Positions 41,683 to 49,931 of a stretch of 54,845 nt of DNA are shown piece after piece. The translations under genes and the position numbers were made by a program. The stretch comes from an uncultured Lachnospiraceae bacterium (GTDB taxonomy: Bacteria > Bacillota > Clostridia > Lachnospirales > Lachnospiraceae), in NCBI GenBank assembly GCA_902798585.1, contig CADBXF010000005.1, positions 150,637 to 205,481 on the forward strand. Reading direction: 5' to 3'. Under the pieces are notes generated by a model that made no database searches, had not been told where the DNA came from, and saw only the letters and a list, made by a program, of their open reading frames with translations. The number at the start of each line of letters is the position of its first letter. Position 1 is the first letter of the stretch.

Positions 41683-42597
41683 CTACTTGCATTCCTTCAG
41701 TTTTGAGCGGTCAAGCCACCCTTTGTCGCGGGAGTTCACCTGCATATTGAAGCCCTGCGGCGCGTGTACATAGGAGTCCGCCAGCGCGAAAATTCCGATG
41801 ATAAGGCTTGCAAGCGAAACGAATGTCCCGTATGCATCGTTGTCCTTGCCGTTGACATCCACAATGTTCACCTTCTTTACCGGCGTCGTACCGCATTCGG
41901 CGACTTCGCACAGATATGCGAGCGCCTGTTCGACCTTCTCTTTGGCAATGCCCGTCTGCCGCGCTATGGTTTCACTGCTCGCGAACTCTCCGTTTTTAAA
42001 CGAATACAGATACATCACAACGCCGAGATTGTCACGATCCGAAAGGAATCCGAGCAGCTCGCGTACCTTCCCGGTGTCCCGGAACCATCGCTCAAACCCT
42101 TCCTCGCCGGCAGGCTGCGGAAGAAACAGGAAAAACTCCTTGTTTTTCGTAAGATTCATAAAGCTTGCGCTGTAATTATTAGTAACCGAGCTCGCCGTAC
42201 GCGAAATCTTCTCGTCAGAATACGGAGCTTCAAAAAACTCGCTCTCGTTGTTGGACCATGCGCCGATCTGAATGCACCAGAGAAGACGCTTCACGCTCTC
42301 CACATACTTCTGCCATCCCTCCTGCTCGGGATTTCCGCTTCGGACACCGTCCCAGATTTTTCCGAATCCGGTCACCACCTGCTTCTCCGTCGTAATCCGA
42401 CGCTCCTCGCGTCCGTACAGATAATCGATGGAGACTCCGAAATAGTCCGCAATCCTCGGCAGCAAATCGCCGTCCGGATAGCTTCCGTTCTCCCACTTCG
42501 AAACCGCCTGGGCGCTCACTCCCAGAAACGACGCTAACTGCTCCTGCGTAACTTTTGCTTCCTTGCGAAGCGCCTGTAACGACTCACCGAATTTCAT
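41683..42597 (-). CDS. XRE-family regulator upstream of tldD
   Basis: 304 residues from ATG 42597, 6 bp after AAAGGAGA; a GTG six codons upstream is less likely because it lies before the ribosome site. The HTH (about 4-62) reads VTQEQLASFLGVSAQAVSKWENG and ends IDYLYGREE. The C-terminal ~240 residues are not TPR-like and differ from the three other XRE proteins here; they include a second helical region GEFASSETIARQTGIAKEKVEQALAYL that looks like a winged-helix. It may have two DNA-binding elements. Orientation suggests it heads the tldD operon. Confidence 0.82.
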   Translation of the reverse strand: MKFGESLQALRKEAKVTQEQLASFLGVSAQAVSKWENGSYPDGDLLPRIADYFGVSIDYLYGREERRITTEKQVVTGFGKIWDGVRSGNPEQEGWQKYVESVKRLLWCIQIGAWSNNESEFFEAPYSDEKISRTASSVTNNYSASFMNLTKNKEFFLFLPQPAGEEGFERWFRDTGKVRELLGFLSDRDNLGVVMYLYSFKNGEFASSETIARQTGIAKEKVEQALAYLCEVAECGTTPVKKVNIVDVNGKDNDAYGTFVSLASLIIGIFALADSYVHAPQGFNMQVNSRDKGWLDRSKLKECK

Positions 42598-42971
42598 CTT
42601 GTTCTCCTTTCCCACAAACCGCTGCGTTTAATTGTTATTCAAGCTCCTGCCGGCGGTTTTGACTTTCGCTGCCGCTGCCGGTTGGTGCCTGTGCTGCTTC
42701 GGCCTTCGCTGCCTCTGCCGATTGGCGCGTCCGTCCGAATCACTGTGGCGATCCGGTAGAGTTTTCTCTCGCCTCTCGGTTGATTTGTCTGCAGTATATC
42801 ACAAGTTTCGGTTGAGCGGAAGCGCTAATACAACGCGTGGTTTATATTTCGGTGGAATTCTACTCGCAAATTCCACTTTTGGTTGATTTTTGGCATTCAG
42901 GGCAACGGATGAAAGGTGGGGATTTCTGCGCGCGCGGCGGGTTTCCGCCGATTTCCATAGCCGCGGGGCAG
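42598..42971. other. Intergenic stretch without a gene
   Basis: No supported ORF. It contains two loose copies of CTTTCGCTGCCGCTGCCGGTTGG-like sequence (about 42663 and 42706) upstream of the XRE gene. The rest of the ~980-bp gap is filled by the repeats listed separately up to 43460. Confidence 0.5.
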
Positions 42972-43110
42972 GCGCCGGCGCCTGAAAGCCGGGTATTTCT
43001 GCGTTTTTTCGTGGAAACATCATGCGCCGGCGCCTGAAAGCCGGAATTTTCGCGAATTTCTGGGGAAACGCCGGGGCGTCGGCGCCCCGAAGCCGAACTT
43101 TCCGCGCGCG
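42972..43110. repeat. 52-bp tandem repeat, three copies
   Basis: Units start at 42972, 43024 and 43076. The first two begin GCGCCGGCGCCTGAAAGCCGG; the third is GCGTCGGCGCCCCGAAGCCG. GGCGCCGGCGCC-type cores are self-complementary. Each is followed by an A/T-richer stretch with TTTC and GAAAC. Confidence 0.85.
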
Positions 43111-43140
43111 CGACACGCCAAAACGACTGTTTTCGGAAAG

Positions 43141-43181
43141 TGTACCGCCCAATACCCGTCTTTTTTGCTATGAGCGGTATG
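43141..43181. repeat. 41-bp GTACCGC palindromic element
   Basis: Starts TGTACCGC and ends GCGGTATG, total 41 bp, with an unrelated interior (contains TCTTTTTTGC). Same family as the cluster at 28008-28309. Confidence 0.85.
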
Positions 43182-43318
43182 TTTTTCCCAAGCAGCATCA
43201 GCTCCCCAGATATATTGCATGAAGAATTCCTGTTTATATCACTCCTGTCATACACCTGTTTCCTGTTTTACTATCTGTCAGACGAATGAAGCGGTAAGCT
43301 TCCAACCTGCGCCGGAAA

Positions 43319-43359
43319 CATACCGCCCACACTTCTTTTTTCCCCGCGTGGGCGGTACA
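43319..43359. repeat. 41-bp GTACCGC palindromic element
   Basis: Starts CATACCGCCCACAC and ends GTGGGCGGTACA, 41 bp. Inner arms CCCAC/GTGGG extend the stem; the loop contains TTCTTTTTTCC. Confidence 0.85.
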
Positions 43360-43378
43360 AAAAAAGAAATCAACCTTT

Positions 43379-43460
43379 TCGGGACCCCCGAGCCGGGGGT
43401 CAAAACAGGAATCCAGCCTTTCGGGACCCCTGAGCCGGGGTGCAAAACAGGAATCCAGCC
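43379..43460. repeat. 42-bp tandem repeat, two copies
   Basis: TCGGGACCCC(C/T)GAGCCGGGG followed by CAAAACAGGAATCCA, starting at 43379 and 43421. Each unit has a GACCCC/GGGGTC-type stem. Confidence 0.85.
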
Positions 43461-43513
43461 GTCGCCGCCCCCCGCTTTCTCCTCACGCCCTTTCGTAAAG
43501 CACGAATCTGTGG

Positions 43514-43553
43514 TACAATAGAGAGAGACGGAACCGTTTCCGAAGACGGTTCC
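43514..43553 (+). promoter_or_regulatory. -10 element and 5' leader hairpin of the SGNH hydrolase gene
   Basis: TACAAT at 43514-43519 has a weak -35 (TTTCGT) 17 bp upstream. A perfect 8-bp hairpin GGAACCGT (43530-43537)/ACGGTTCC (43546-43553) follows in the leader, just before the GGAGG site. Confidence 0.5.
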
Positions 43554-43578
43554 CGGCGGATTCAAACGGAGGATATTC

Positions 43579-44760
43579 ATGCGTACCGAAGAGAGCATCG
43601 ACATGCGCAAGAGGCGTACGGGACATGCGGCGGCGCGGCTGTTTGCTGCGGCGCTTGCTTTCGTTGTCGCCTGCTCCGGAAGCTTCGGCGCTTTCCGCGG
43701 AGGTGCGTCGGATAAGACCGCTCCCGCGCTCCGCGCGGAAGACTCCGACCCCCGGCTTTCGGAGGAAAATCCGCAGAGCGGCAGCGACGGTCCGCTCGTG
43801 GTTGTGTCCGTGGGGGACTCCTACTCGTCCGGCGAGGGACTCGAAGATTATGAAAACGAACATGCGCAAAGGACCGAACGCGCTGAGTTTGAACGAATCT
43901 CCGCGCACCGCTCCGGGCTGGCATGGCCGGGACTGTTGACATTTCCCGACGGTGCCGGAGGAACGCTTACCCTTCGGGATTACTACAGCCCGCTCTATGC
44001 GGACGCAACGGAAGCGCCGGCGTACTGGTACTCCGTAACCGCATCGGGGGCAACGACGGAGAACTTGAACCTCGGGCAGCCAAGAGGCCTCGGCACAAAG
44101 GATTTCTATGTGCTTCCGCGGCAGCTTAAAGTGTTTCAGCAGCTCCCGAAGCCTGCCGACTATGTCACAATCACGCTCGGAGGAAACGATGCTCATTTTG
44201 CGGAAGTCATCGGCGCCTGCATTGCGTCGACCTCCCTGTTTCAGCGCGATCTGGTTCGCAAAGTACTGGATCAAACCTGGAAGGATTTCTTCTCAAGCGA
44301 CCCGGAAGTCGGTATCCGGACTCACCTCCTGCACGCATATCGTGACATCAGCGAGGCCGCAGGACCGCAGGCCTGTCTGATTGTGGTCGGATACCCTACG
44401 CTTTTGAGCGAGGGCGGCATGTTTATAAGCAGGGATGAGGCCGCGCTTGTGAACCACGCAATCCGCGAGTTCAACCGGGAGATTGAGGACATTGTACGGT
44501 ACTGCGACACCGTGCTCGGCATGAACATCTGCTTCGTTTCGGTGGAAAAGGAATTTGCCGGCCATGAGGCGAACTCCGCAGACCCCTACATCTTCCCGAT
44601 TGTCATCGCCGAAGGCTTCCGGGAGGGCGACGAATTCCGCCCCGTGAAGACCATGTCGATGCATCCGAACGAAGCCGGAACGGCGGCGTACGCAAGGGCT
44701 GTGCAAAAGCGAATCGACCGTCTTATCGCGGAGCGCTCCGCAGACGCAGACGACAAATAA
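43579..44760 (+). CDS. Secreted SGNH/GDSL-type hydrolase, possible lipoprotein
   Basis: 393 residues; ATG 43579 follows GGAGG by 6 bp. The N-terminal hydrophobic segment (about 17-33) ends VVAC, a plausible lipobox with Cys 32. The catalytic blocks are: block I GDSYSSGEG (79-87, nucleophile Ser 81), block III GGND (201-204), and block V SMHPNEAG (about 366-373, catalytic His). The spacing matches the SGNH esterase/lipase fold, which deacylates lipids or sugar esters. The substrate is unknown. It is monocistronic with a strong terminator and convergent with the DxDGDG genes. Confidence 0.87.
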   Translation: MRTEESIDMRKRRTGHAAARLFAAALAFVVACSGSFGAFRGGASDKTAPALRAEDSDPRLSEENPQSGSDGPLVVVSVGDSYSSGEGLEDYENEHAQRTERAEFERISAHRSGLAWPGLLTFPDGAGGTLTLRDYYSPLYADATEAPAYWYSVTASGATTENLNLGQPRGLGTKDFYVLPRQLKVFQQLPKPADYVTITLGGNDAHFAEVIGACIASTSLFQRDLVRKVLDQTWKDFFSSDPEVGIRTHLLHAYRDISEAAGPQACLIVVGYPTLLSEGGMFISRDEAALVNHAIREFNREIEDIVRYCDTVLGMNICFVSVEKEFAGHEANSADPYIFPIVIAEGFREGDEFRPVKTMSMHPNEAGTAAYARAVQKRIDRLIAERSADADDK

Positions 44761-44787
44761 GGCCGCAGGTTTCCCCTGCGGCCTTTT
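44761..44787 (+). terminator. Terminator of the SGNH hydrolase gene
   Basis: GGCCGCAGG (44761-44769)/CCTGCGGCC (44775-44783) directly after the stop, followed by TTTTC. Confidence 0.9.
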
Positions 44788-44843
44788 CATTTTTCACACT
44801 GTTTTTCCTGCACTCGAAGCCGGCTCCCCGGTGCGGATGCAGA

Positions 44844-46004
44844 TTACCACTCGAATTTCTTCCACGGGAGTGAGCGAAGCGCAACCTCGGCACGCTCAAA
44901 CACCTCCTCCCGGTTTTGCGTAGTATAGATACGGACCGCCAAAACTCCGTTCCGGACGCAGAAGCTGTAGTCCTCCGAATTGCTGTTCAGGATGTAATTC
45001 CTCCGGTTTTTCACATCGTATACGATGATTCCGTGCTCCCGCTCATAGATGTCGGAAAACAATGTCGTCAGACACCACTCCGGGCAACCGTCACCGTTCA
45101 GATCCGCGAAGAAGGCATTGTACACATTGGTGAAGCGCATGGAGCGGTCCGTCTCGCTCTGGTACCAGAACTCCCGGTTCTGAAGGATAAACTCGTACCC
45201 CGGAAGGTTCGAAACCACCACCCTGCGCGGAATACTGTTCCATTCGGAATTCGCGTCCTTCCAGCATCTAACCTCGCCGGCGGCAAGAGAAATCTCCATC
45301 GACGGCGGGTCCTCCGGCACGCGATCCACGACATAGGCGAGTTTTCCGTCCGCAGTCGAAAAATGTCCCCATACAGCATCCTCCATCATGTCCGGCTCCC
45401 ACGAACAGCCGGGAGTAGCCCGCCGGATAACGGTTATTTTTTTGTCCTCAAGTTCAACGAAATACAAATCTGTTGTTCTCACGGAAAGAAGCGTCCGATT
45501 TTTCATATCGAACGCATGGACGACTTCGTAATGTATTCCGCTTCCCTGCCATCCGGTGAAGCAGAACTCAGGGGAGCCGTCACCGTCTAAATCGTCGAAA
45601 AATACATCGTGGACAGCAGCGTCGCGAAGCAGCTCCTTCCCGTTCTCCGTGACTGTCATCTCGTACCCCTGCCAGGAAAACTCAAGGCCGGGGAACTCTT
45701 CGACAACAACGGTCTCCTGCCCCTTCCGAAGCGCTGTTTCATTCAGTGAAAAAGTATGCCACGCATAGGGAAGCGTATCGGTCTGGGTCACGATGGTACC
45801 GTTAGCGGTGTTCGTCATCACAAAAGTATAAACCGGTCCGGTCGGCTCCGCGTCAGGCGAGTTCGTCAGCCCGGCAGTAGGCGAAAGAACCGGTTGCTTC
45901 CCCGACTTTCCGTTGTTTTGCGCAAAAAGGAGCAGTGCGACGCAAACCGCGAGAACCGCAGACAAAACGAGAATGTAAATGTATACTCTCCGACCCTGTT
46001 TCAT
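44844..46004 (-). CDS. Membrane-anchored protein with DxDGDG loops (paralogue 3)
   Basis: 386 residues; ATG 46004 with GAGG upstream. A short basic start (MKQGRRVYIY) precedes one TM helix (about 7-27) and a Ser/Thr/Pro linker (35-55). The outer domain has two calcium-loop-like motifs, FDDLDGDGSPEF (136-147) and FADLNGDGCPEW (299-310), like single FG-GAP/VCBS blades. Between them lie a Trp-rich stretch and cysteines. It is the third and shortest of three adjacent paralogues. Function unknown; a surface-exposed binding or sensing role is plausible. Confidence 0.78.
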   Translation of the reverse strand: MKQGRRVYIYILVLSAVLAVCVALLLFAQNNGKSGKQPVLSPTAGLTNSPDAEPTGPVYTFVMTNTANGTIVTQTDTLPYAWHTFSLNETALRKGQETVVVEEFPGLEFSWQGYEMTVTENGKELLRDAAVHDVFFDDLDGDGSPEFCFTGWQGSGIHYEVVHAFDMKNRTLLSVRTTDLYFVELEDKKITVIRRATPGCSWEPDMMEDAVWGHFSTADGKLAYVVDRVPEDPPSMEISLAAGEVRCWKDANSEWNSIPRRVVVSNLPGYEFILQNREFWYQSETDRSMRFTNVYNAFFADLNGDGCPEWCLTTLFSDIYEREHGIIVYDVKNRRNYILNSNSEDYSFCVRNGVLAVRIYTTQNREEVFERAEVALRSLPWKKFEW

Positions 46005-46073
46005 TTTCGCCTCATTCTCCTCACTGTCCGTTTCACTGTTGCCGTCGCCGCTGTACCGGAAAGAACGCTCCGC

Positions 46074-47864
46074 CTACTCCCGGATTTCAATCGTTCGGTC
46101 GCGAAGAACCGGCCGCCCCACGAGGCGATTGCCGAGCTCCTCATAGTCATCCCAGTCCTCCTTTGCAACCCAGATTTCATCGTTAAACCAGGTAAAATAA
46201 TACCCCAAATCGAGTTCCGCAAGCACGGCGCCGTCAGCCGGATTAAGCACATATCGGTCATAGACGCAAATCTCGCGCTTACCGTCCCCGTCGAGATCCG
46301 CGAAGACAGGGCGGAAATAATATCCATCCGTACCCAATATATCCATGTAGCTGATCTTCGAACCGCGCGCGGAATATGTTGTTCCGAGCGCAGGATCTAT
46401 AACAGTTTTCGGATACTCCGAAAGCACGACCAAACTATACCTTTCCGATGCAAATACCTCTCCCGCTTTGCTCTCCCGCAGCAGCACACAATCACACGAA
46501 GACTCTTCGCGAGATTCGTCTTCGTCGGGAGAGGACGAATCGAAAGTGCGGAAATCCACGATTTCCATCCGCAGCTCCCGCTGTTCCTGTAATAACGGAT
46601 CCATCATCACCACGCACAGTTTTCCGTTTTCAAGGAGATACCTCGCATGCGAAGCAAAAGTCTTATCCTCATTTTTGCCGCTGCCGGTTCTCCCGAAACG
46701 CGCGTCCTCGTACAAGGTGTCCGACTCAAATCGCCGCTCTCGTTCATCCCATGCAAACCGATACAGATGGCGGGAGAGATTGTTTCCGGTCTCCGCAGTA
46801 AAAAGCTCCCTCTTTCCGTCTCCGTCAAAATCGACGAAATACACGCTCACCGGCGCGTTCAATGAATAACTGACCGGCACATTCCCGGACTCCGAATCCT
46901 CATAAACCATCTTCAAACCGTTCTTGTCCGCCGTAAAATAACACCCCGGATATTCCGGCAACCGAATGGCCCGCCCCTTCTGCCTGTCGCCGTGATCGTA
47001 ATCAAACCAGCAAAACGGAAGCGCCGGCTCCGCCGACGGAATAAACAGCGGCTCCGTCACGATTCGCTCTACGAGAGTCAGTTCCCCGTCACGAATAACA
47101 AAATCACCGGTTTTACGAACACTTTCGTAGAAACCCTCCTCCTTAGAATCGTAAAGAATATCGACCGAATCGTATTTCTTTAAAATGTATACCCAATCGT
47201 ATTGTTTAAATCTGCATGAGCATTCCCGTCGATTGAAAAAATCATAAGCTACAAACTCAGTGTCGTAATCGTCGTTGTCGTCGCGCCCCGTTGTTTCCAC
47301 CAGCAACTCCGGAAAATTATCTCCGTTGAGGTCCAAAAAAACAAGATCATCCGGAATGTCGCAGGAAAACACTTTCTTCCCCGCCTCAACCACACATAGT
47401 TCCCTGATATCAAATTCAACCTTCACTCCCGGAAAACTCGAAATCGTAATTTCCGTCTTGCCGAGCCGTCCGTAATGCATCGCGAATGGAGAACGAACAT
47501 CCCCGTAACATCCGGTCCAGGCATACGGAGGCTCCTTTGCTTCCATCTCAATCGCGCCGCCGAGGACATAATTTTCATATTCCTCCCGGGAGCGAAAAGT
47601 CCAATCACGGAAGCCTGCCACCAGCATCTCCGAGTTTGCGACGCTTGTGAAATATTGCTTGTCCACTTTCGTTTTTACGGTGTAAATCACCGTATCCGAG
47701 TACACCGGATCCTGCAATTCCGGCTCCTTCGACCGGTTATTTTTCAAGTGAAGCGCAATGCTGCAACACAGAAAGGCAATTGCCAATGCTCCGAAAGCCA
47801 GAAAAAAGGTCCGTTTGCGGGCAAACATGTCACCCGCATTCTGTTTTATGTTGTCTCTGTTCAC
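46074..47864 (-). CDS. Membrane-anchored protein with DxDGDG loops (paralogue 2)
   Basis: 596 residues. The start is GTG 47864 (GGGGG upstream); ATG twelve codons in (MFARKRTFF) is an alternative and cannot be excluded. One TM helix (about 19-38) precedes the outer domain with FLDLNGDNFPELL, FVDFDGDGKRELF and FADLDGDGKREIC, three acidic loops each followed by a hydrophobic strand. Segments PPYAWTGCYGDVRSPF and RLPEYPGCYF are shared with paralogue 1. Same operon as the flanking paralogues (58 and 69 bp gaps). Confidence 0.76.
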   Translation of the reverse strand: MNRDNIKQNAGDMFARKRTFFLAFGALAIAFLCCSIALHLKNNRSKEPELQDPVYSDTVIYTVKTKVDKQYFTSVANSEMLVAGFRDWTFRSREEYENYVLGGAIEMEAKEPPYAWTGCYGDVRSPFAMHYGRLGKTEITISSFPGVKVEFDIRELCVVEAGKKVFSCDIPDDLVFLDLNGDNFPELLVETTGRDDNDDYDTEFVAYDFFNRRECSCRFKQYDWVYILKKYDSVDILYDSKEEGFYESVRKTGDFVIRDGELTLVERIVTEPLFIPSAEPALPFCWFDYDHGDRQKGRAIRLPEYPGCYFTADKNGLKMVYEDSESGNVPVSYSLNAPVSVYFVDFDGDGKRELFTAETGNNLSRHLYRFAWDERERRFESDTLYEDARFGRTGSGKNEDKTFASHARYLLENGKLCVVMMDPLLQEQRELRMEIVDFRTFDSSSPDEDESREESSCDCVLLRESKAGEVFASERYSLVVLSEYPKTVIDPALGTTYSARGSKISYMDILGTDGYYFRPVFADLDGDGKREICVYDRYVLNPADGAVLAELDLGYYFTWFNDEIWVAKEDWDDYEELGNRLVGRPVLRDRTIEIRE

Positions 47865-47922
47865 AGTTAACCCCCGTTATTGTTTTACTTTTCAGCGCTT
47901 TTTCAATGCTGCCGCAAAGCGC

Positions 47923-49722
47923 TCAATCCTCGATTGCAATCCCGAGTTTTCCGTTGAGCAAAACCGGGCGACCGACGATTTTCGTTCGGATATCGACCTC
48001 GTAATCATTGTGCGCATAGTCTCGCTTTCCGGTTTTAACGCGAATCTCATCGCGGAACCATACAAGAGAATACTCCTCGGCGAGAGAACTCTTCAGCGCA
48101 CCGGATTCAACATCAATCATGCCGTTGTCGACAAACATTTCCCGTTTGCCGTCGCCGTCGAGATCGGCGAACATCACAGCCCCGACTCCCGACCCCAGCT
48201 CTGGAAAATAATACGATATCAAAGTCGAGCTGTCGGTATCAATTATCTCGCTCCGCCCCGGAATAATCACCCTGTTCGGATATTCCGAAAGAATCAAAAG
48301 ACTGTCGTCATCCGCGATAAACGCCCTGCCCGTATCCTCGACGCGAAGAAGCTGGTACGCGTAGCGGGAATCATCATCTGTGAGATACATTGTGCGGGTA
48401 TAGTAAACCTGGCTCTTCGTCGGAAAATCATAATACTCCCCGATATCGACAATCTGCAGTGTAATCTCCGTCTTCTCAGCCAGTTCCGGCGCATCCATCG
48501 CAACGATGAGCGAATTGTTTCGCACAACAAAGCGCGCGTTGCTCCAGAACACATCGTCCTCCGCTGTATTATTGTAACGAAGCTCGTCGTAGAGCCAGTC
48601 TACGGTAAATTGGTATCCCCCGAGTATGGCTTCGGGCTCCGCAAAAGTTCCAGGCGGATTCGGCGCGATGCGTTTCAGCTCACGGTCCGCGTGAGTCGCC
48701 GTCGCCACCGTATAAAGCTCCCTCTCCCCGTTTCCGTCGAGGTCTGCGAGATATACCGCCGTCACGGCGCGAAATTCCAGCTCGTAAGAACGCTTCTCGC
48801 TCTCCGAATAGGCGTGAAGCCCCCTCTCATCCGCAAGGAAAATAATGCCCGGATACTCCGGAAGCCGGATTGCACGCTTCATCGGCAAATTCCCGTTCGC
48901 GTGATCGAACCAGCAGAGCGGGGTCCCCGTAGCCGGAATCACCGAAATCTCCGGAAACAGGTCCGCTTCCTCACTCTTCTCGAAAACCAGCTGTTCCACC
49001 TCCCTCCAACTGCCGCTCGCGGAATTGTCCGGACCGTACACGCGCATAACCGCGGAGTCGCTCATCACCTTCCACGAGACATAACTGCCCTGCGGAACCT
49101 CGTCAAACATGTACTCCGCACGATTTTGTATATCATACACCCGAATGACGAAATTGTACCCGGAGTCGTCGAGACAGCAGACCAGAACCTCGGGACAGCC
49201 GTCCCCGGTGAGATCGAGGCAGCGGAGCTCATCCACCTCGTAGACCGTCCAGAGAGTCTCCTCCCCGCAAGTAATATTCAGGGAACAGTTCGCTGCTTTA
49301 TCATAGACAATCCCGACATCCGCAAAGCACGAAATTTCGATGGACTCCCGCTTCGGCAGATTGTAGCTGGGCACCATGGGAAAGCGCAAATCCGAGTAAC
49401 CGCCGTTCCAGATATACGGCGGCTTGTCGGCCGTTACATCCAAGGTGCAATTCAGACTCTTCGCATATTCGGTCTCCGTACGAAAGCCGAGTTTGGTATA
49501 GCCGTACTCGGTGTAGGCGTCATTTTCCATGCGAACACGATAAACGATGCTGTCCGGATTCTCCGTGCCGTCGCCGGGCGTCGGGGTCCCCGTCACCGCG
49601 TTTTCTTTCCCGTCCGGCTTCGCCGGCTTGTCCTTATCCTTCAGCAGAACCGCGATCAGACATACCGCAAGAAGCACGGTCATGGCGCCGATAAAAATGT
49701 AAACACGACGGTTTTGTTTCAT
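47923..49722 (-). CDS. Membrane-anchored protein with DxDGDG loops (paralogue 1)
   Basis: 599 residues from ATG 49722, 5 bp after GGAGG; the GTG four codons upstream overlaps that site. A basic start (MKQNRRVYIF) precedes a TM helix (about 6-26) and a linker rich in Lys, Pro and Thr (28-55). Outer-domain loops are CLDLTGDGCPEVL, LADLDGNGERELY and FADLDGDGKREMF. Like paralogue 2 it has PPYIWNGGYSDLRFP and RLPEYPGIIF. It heads the three-gene unit behind a near-consensus promoter. No enzymatic motif seen. Confidence 0.8.
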   Translation of the reverse strand: MKQNRRVYIFIGAMTVLLAVCLIAVLLKDKDKPAKPDGKENAVTGTPTPGDGTENPDSIVYRVRMENDAYTEYGYTKLGFRTETEYAKSLNCTLDVTADKPPYIWNGGYSDLRFPMVPSYNLPKRESIEISCFADVGIVYDKAANCSLNITCGEETLWTVYEVDELRCLDLTGDGCPEVLVCCLDDSGYNFVIRVYDIQNRAEYMFDEVPQGSYVSWKVMSDSAVMRVYGPDNSASGSWREVEQLVFEKSEEADLFPEISVIPATGTPLCWFDHANGNLPMKRAIRLPEYPGIIFLADERGLHAYSESEKRSYELEFRAVTAVYLADLDGNGERELYTVATATHADRELKRIAPNPPGTFAEPEAILGGYQFTVDWLYDELRYNNTAEDDVFWSNARFVVRNNSLIVAMDAPELAEKTEITLQIVDIGEYYDFPTKSQVYYTRTMYLTDDDSRYAYQLLRVEDTGRAFIADDDSLLILSEYPNRVIIPGRSEIIDTDSSTLISYYFPELGSGVGAVMFADLDGDGKREMFVDNGMIDVESGALKSSLAEEYSLVWFRDEIRVKTGKRDYAHNDYEVDIRTKIVGRPVLLNGKLGIAIED

Positions 49723-49810
49723 ATTTTCCTCCACACAGGGGCAGATAAACCGGCAACATCTCTGCAGAAAGCCGCCCCGCTGCCCGAAAAATGTAATTTA
49801 GCGACAAATT

Positions 49811-49839
49811 ATTATACCGCAGCCGATATCGCTTTGCAA
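49811..49839 (-). promoter_or_regulatory. Near-consensus promoter of the DxDGDG operon
   Basis: On the minus strand: -35 TTGCAA (49834-49839), 17-bp spacer, -10 TATAAT (49811-49816), about 90 bp before the ATG at 49722. Confidence 0.7.
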
Positions 49840-49851
49840 TCCGAAAAAGGC

Positions 49852-49886
49852 AAAAAAGAGCGGCACCGAAACGGTACCGCCCTGTT
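49852..49886 (-). terminator. Terminator of the poly-Asp protein gene
   Basis: On the minus strand: GGGCGGTACCG, short loop, CGGTGCCGCTC, then TTTTTTG. The stem carries the same GGTACCGCC word as the dispersed palindromes. Confidence 0.75.
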
Positions 49887-49931
49887 GGTTCATGAGTAAA
49901 TTACAATCCGACTTCCGTCGTCCTCCGAAAA

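Noticed and set aside
47758..49899. 713-codon plus-strand frame
   Set aside because: Antisense to the DxDGDG genes, which have a TM segment, motifs and a promoter on the minus strand.
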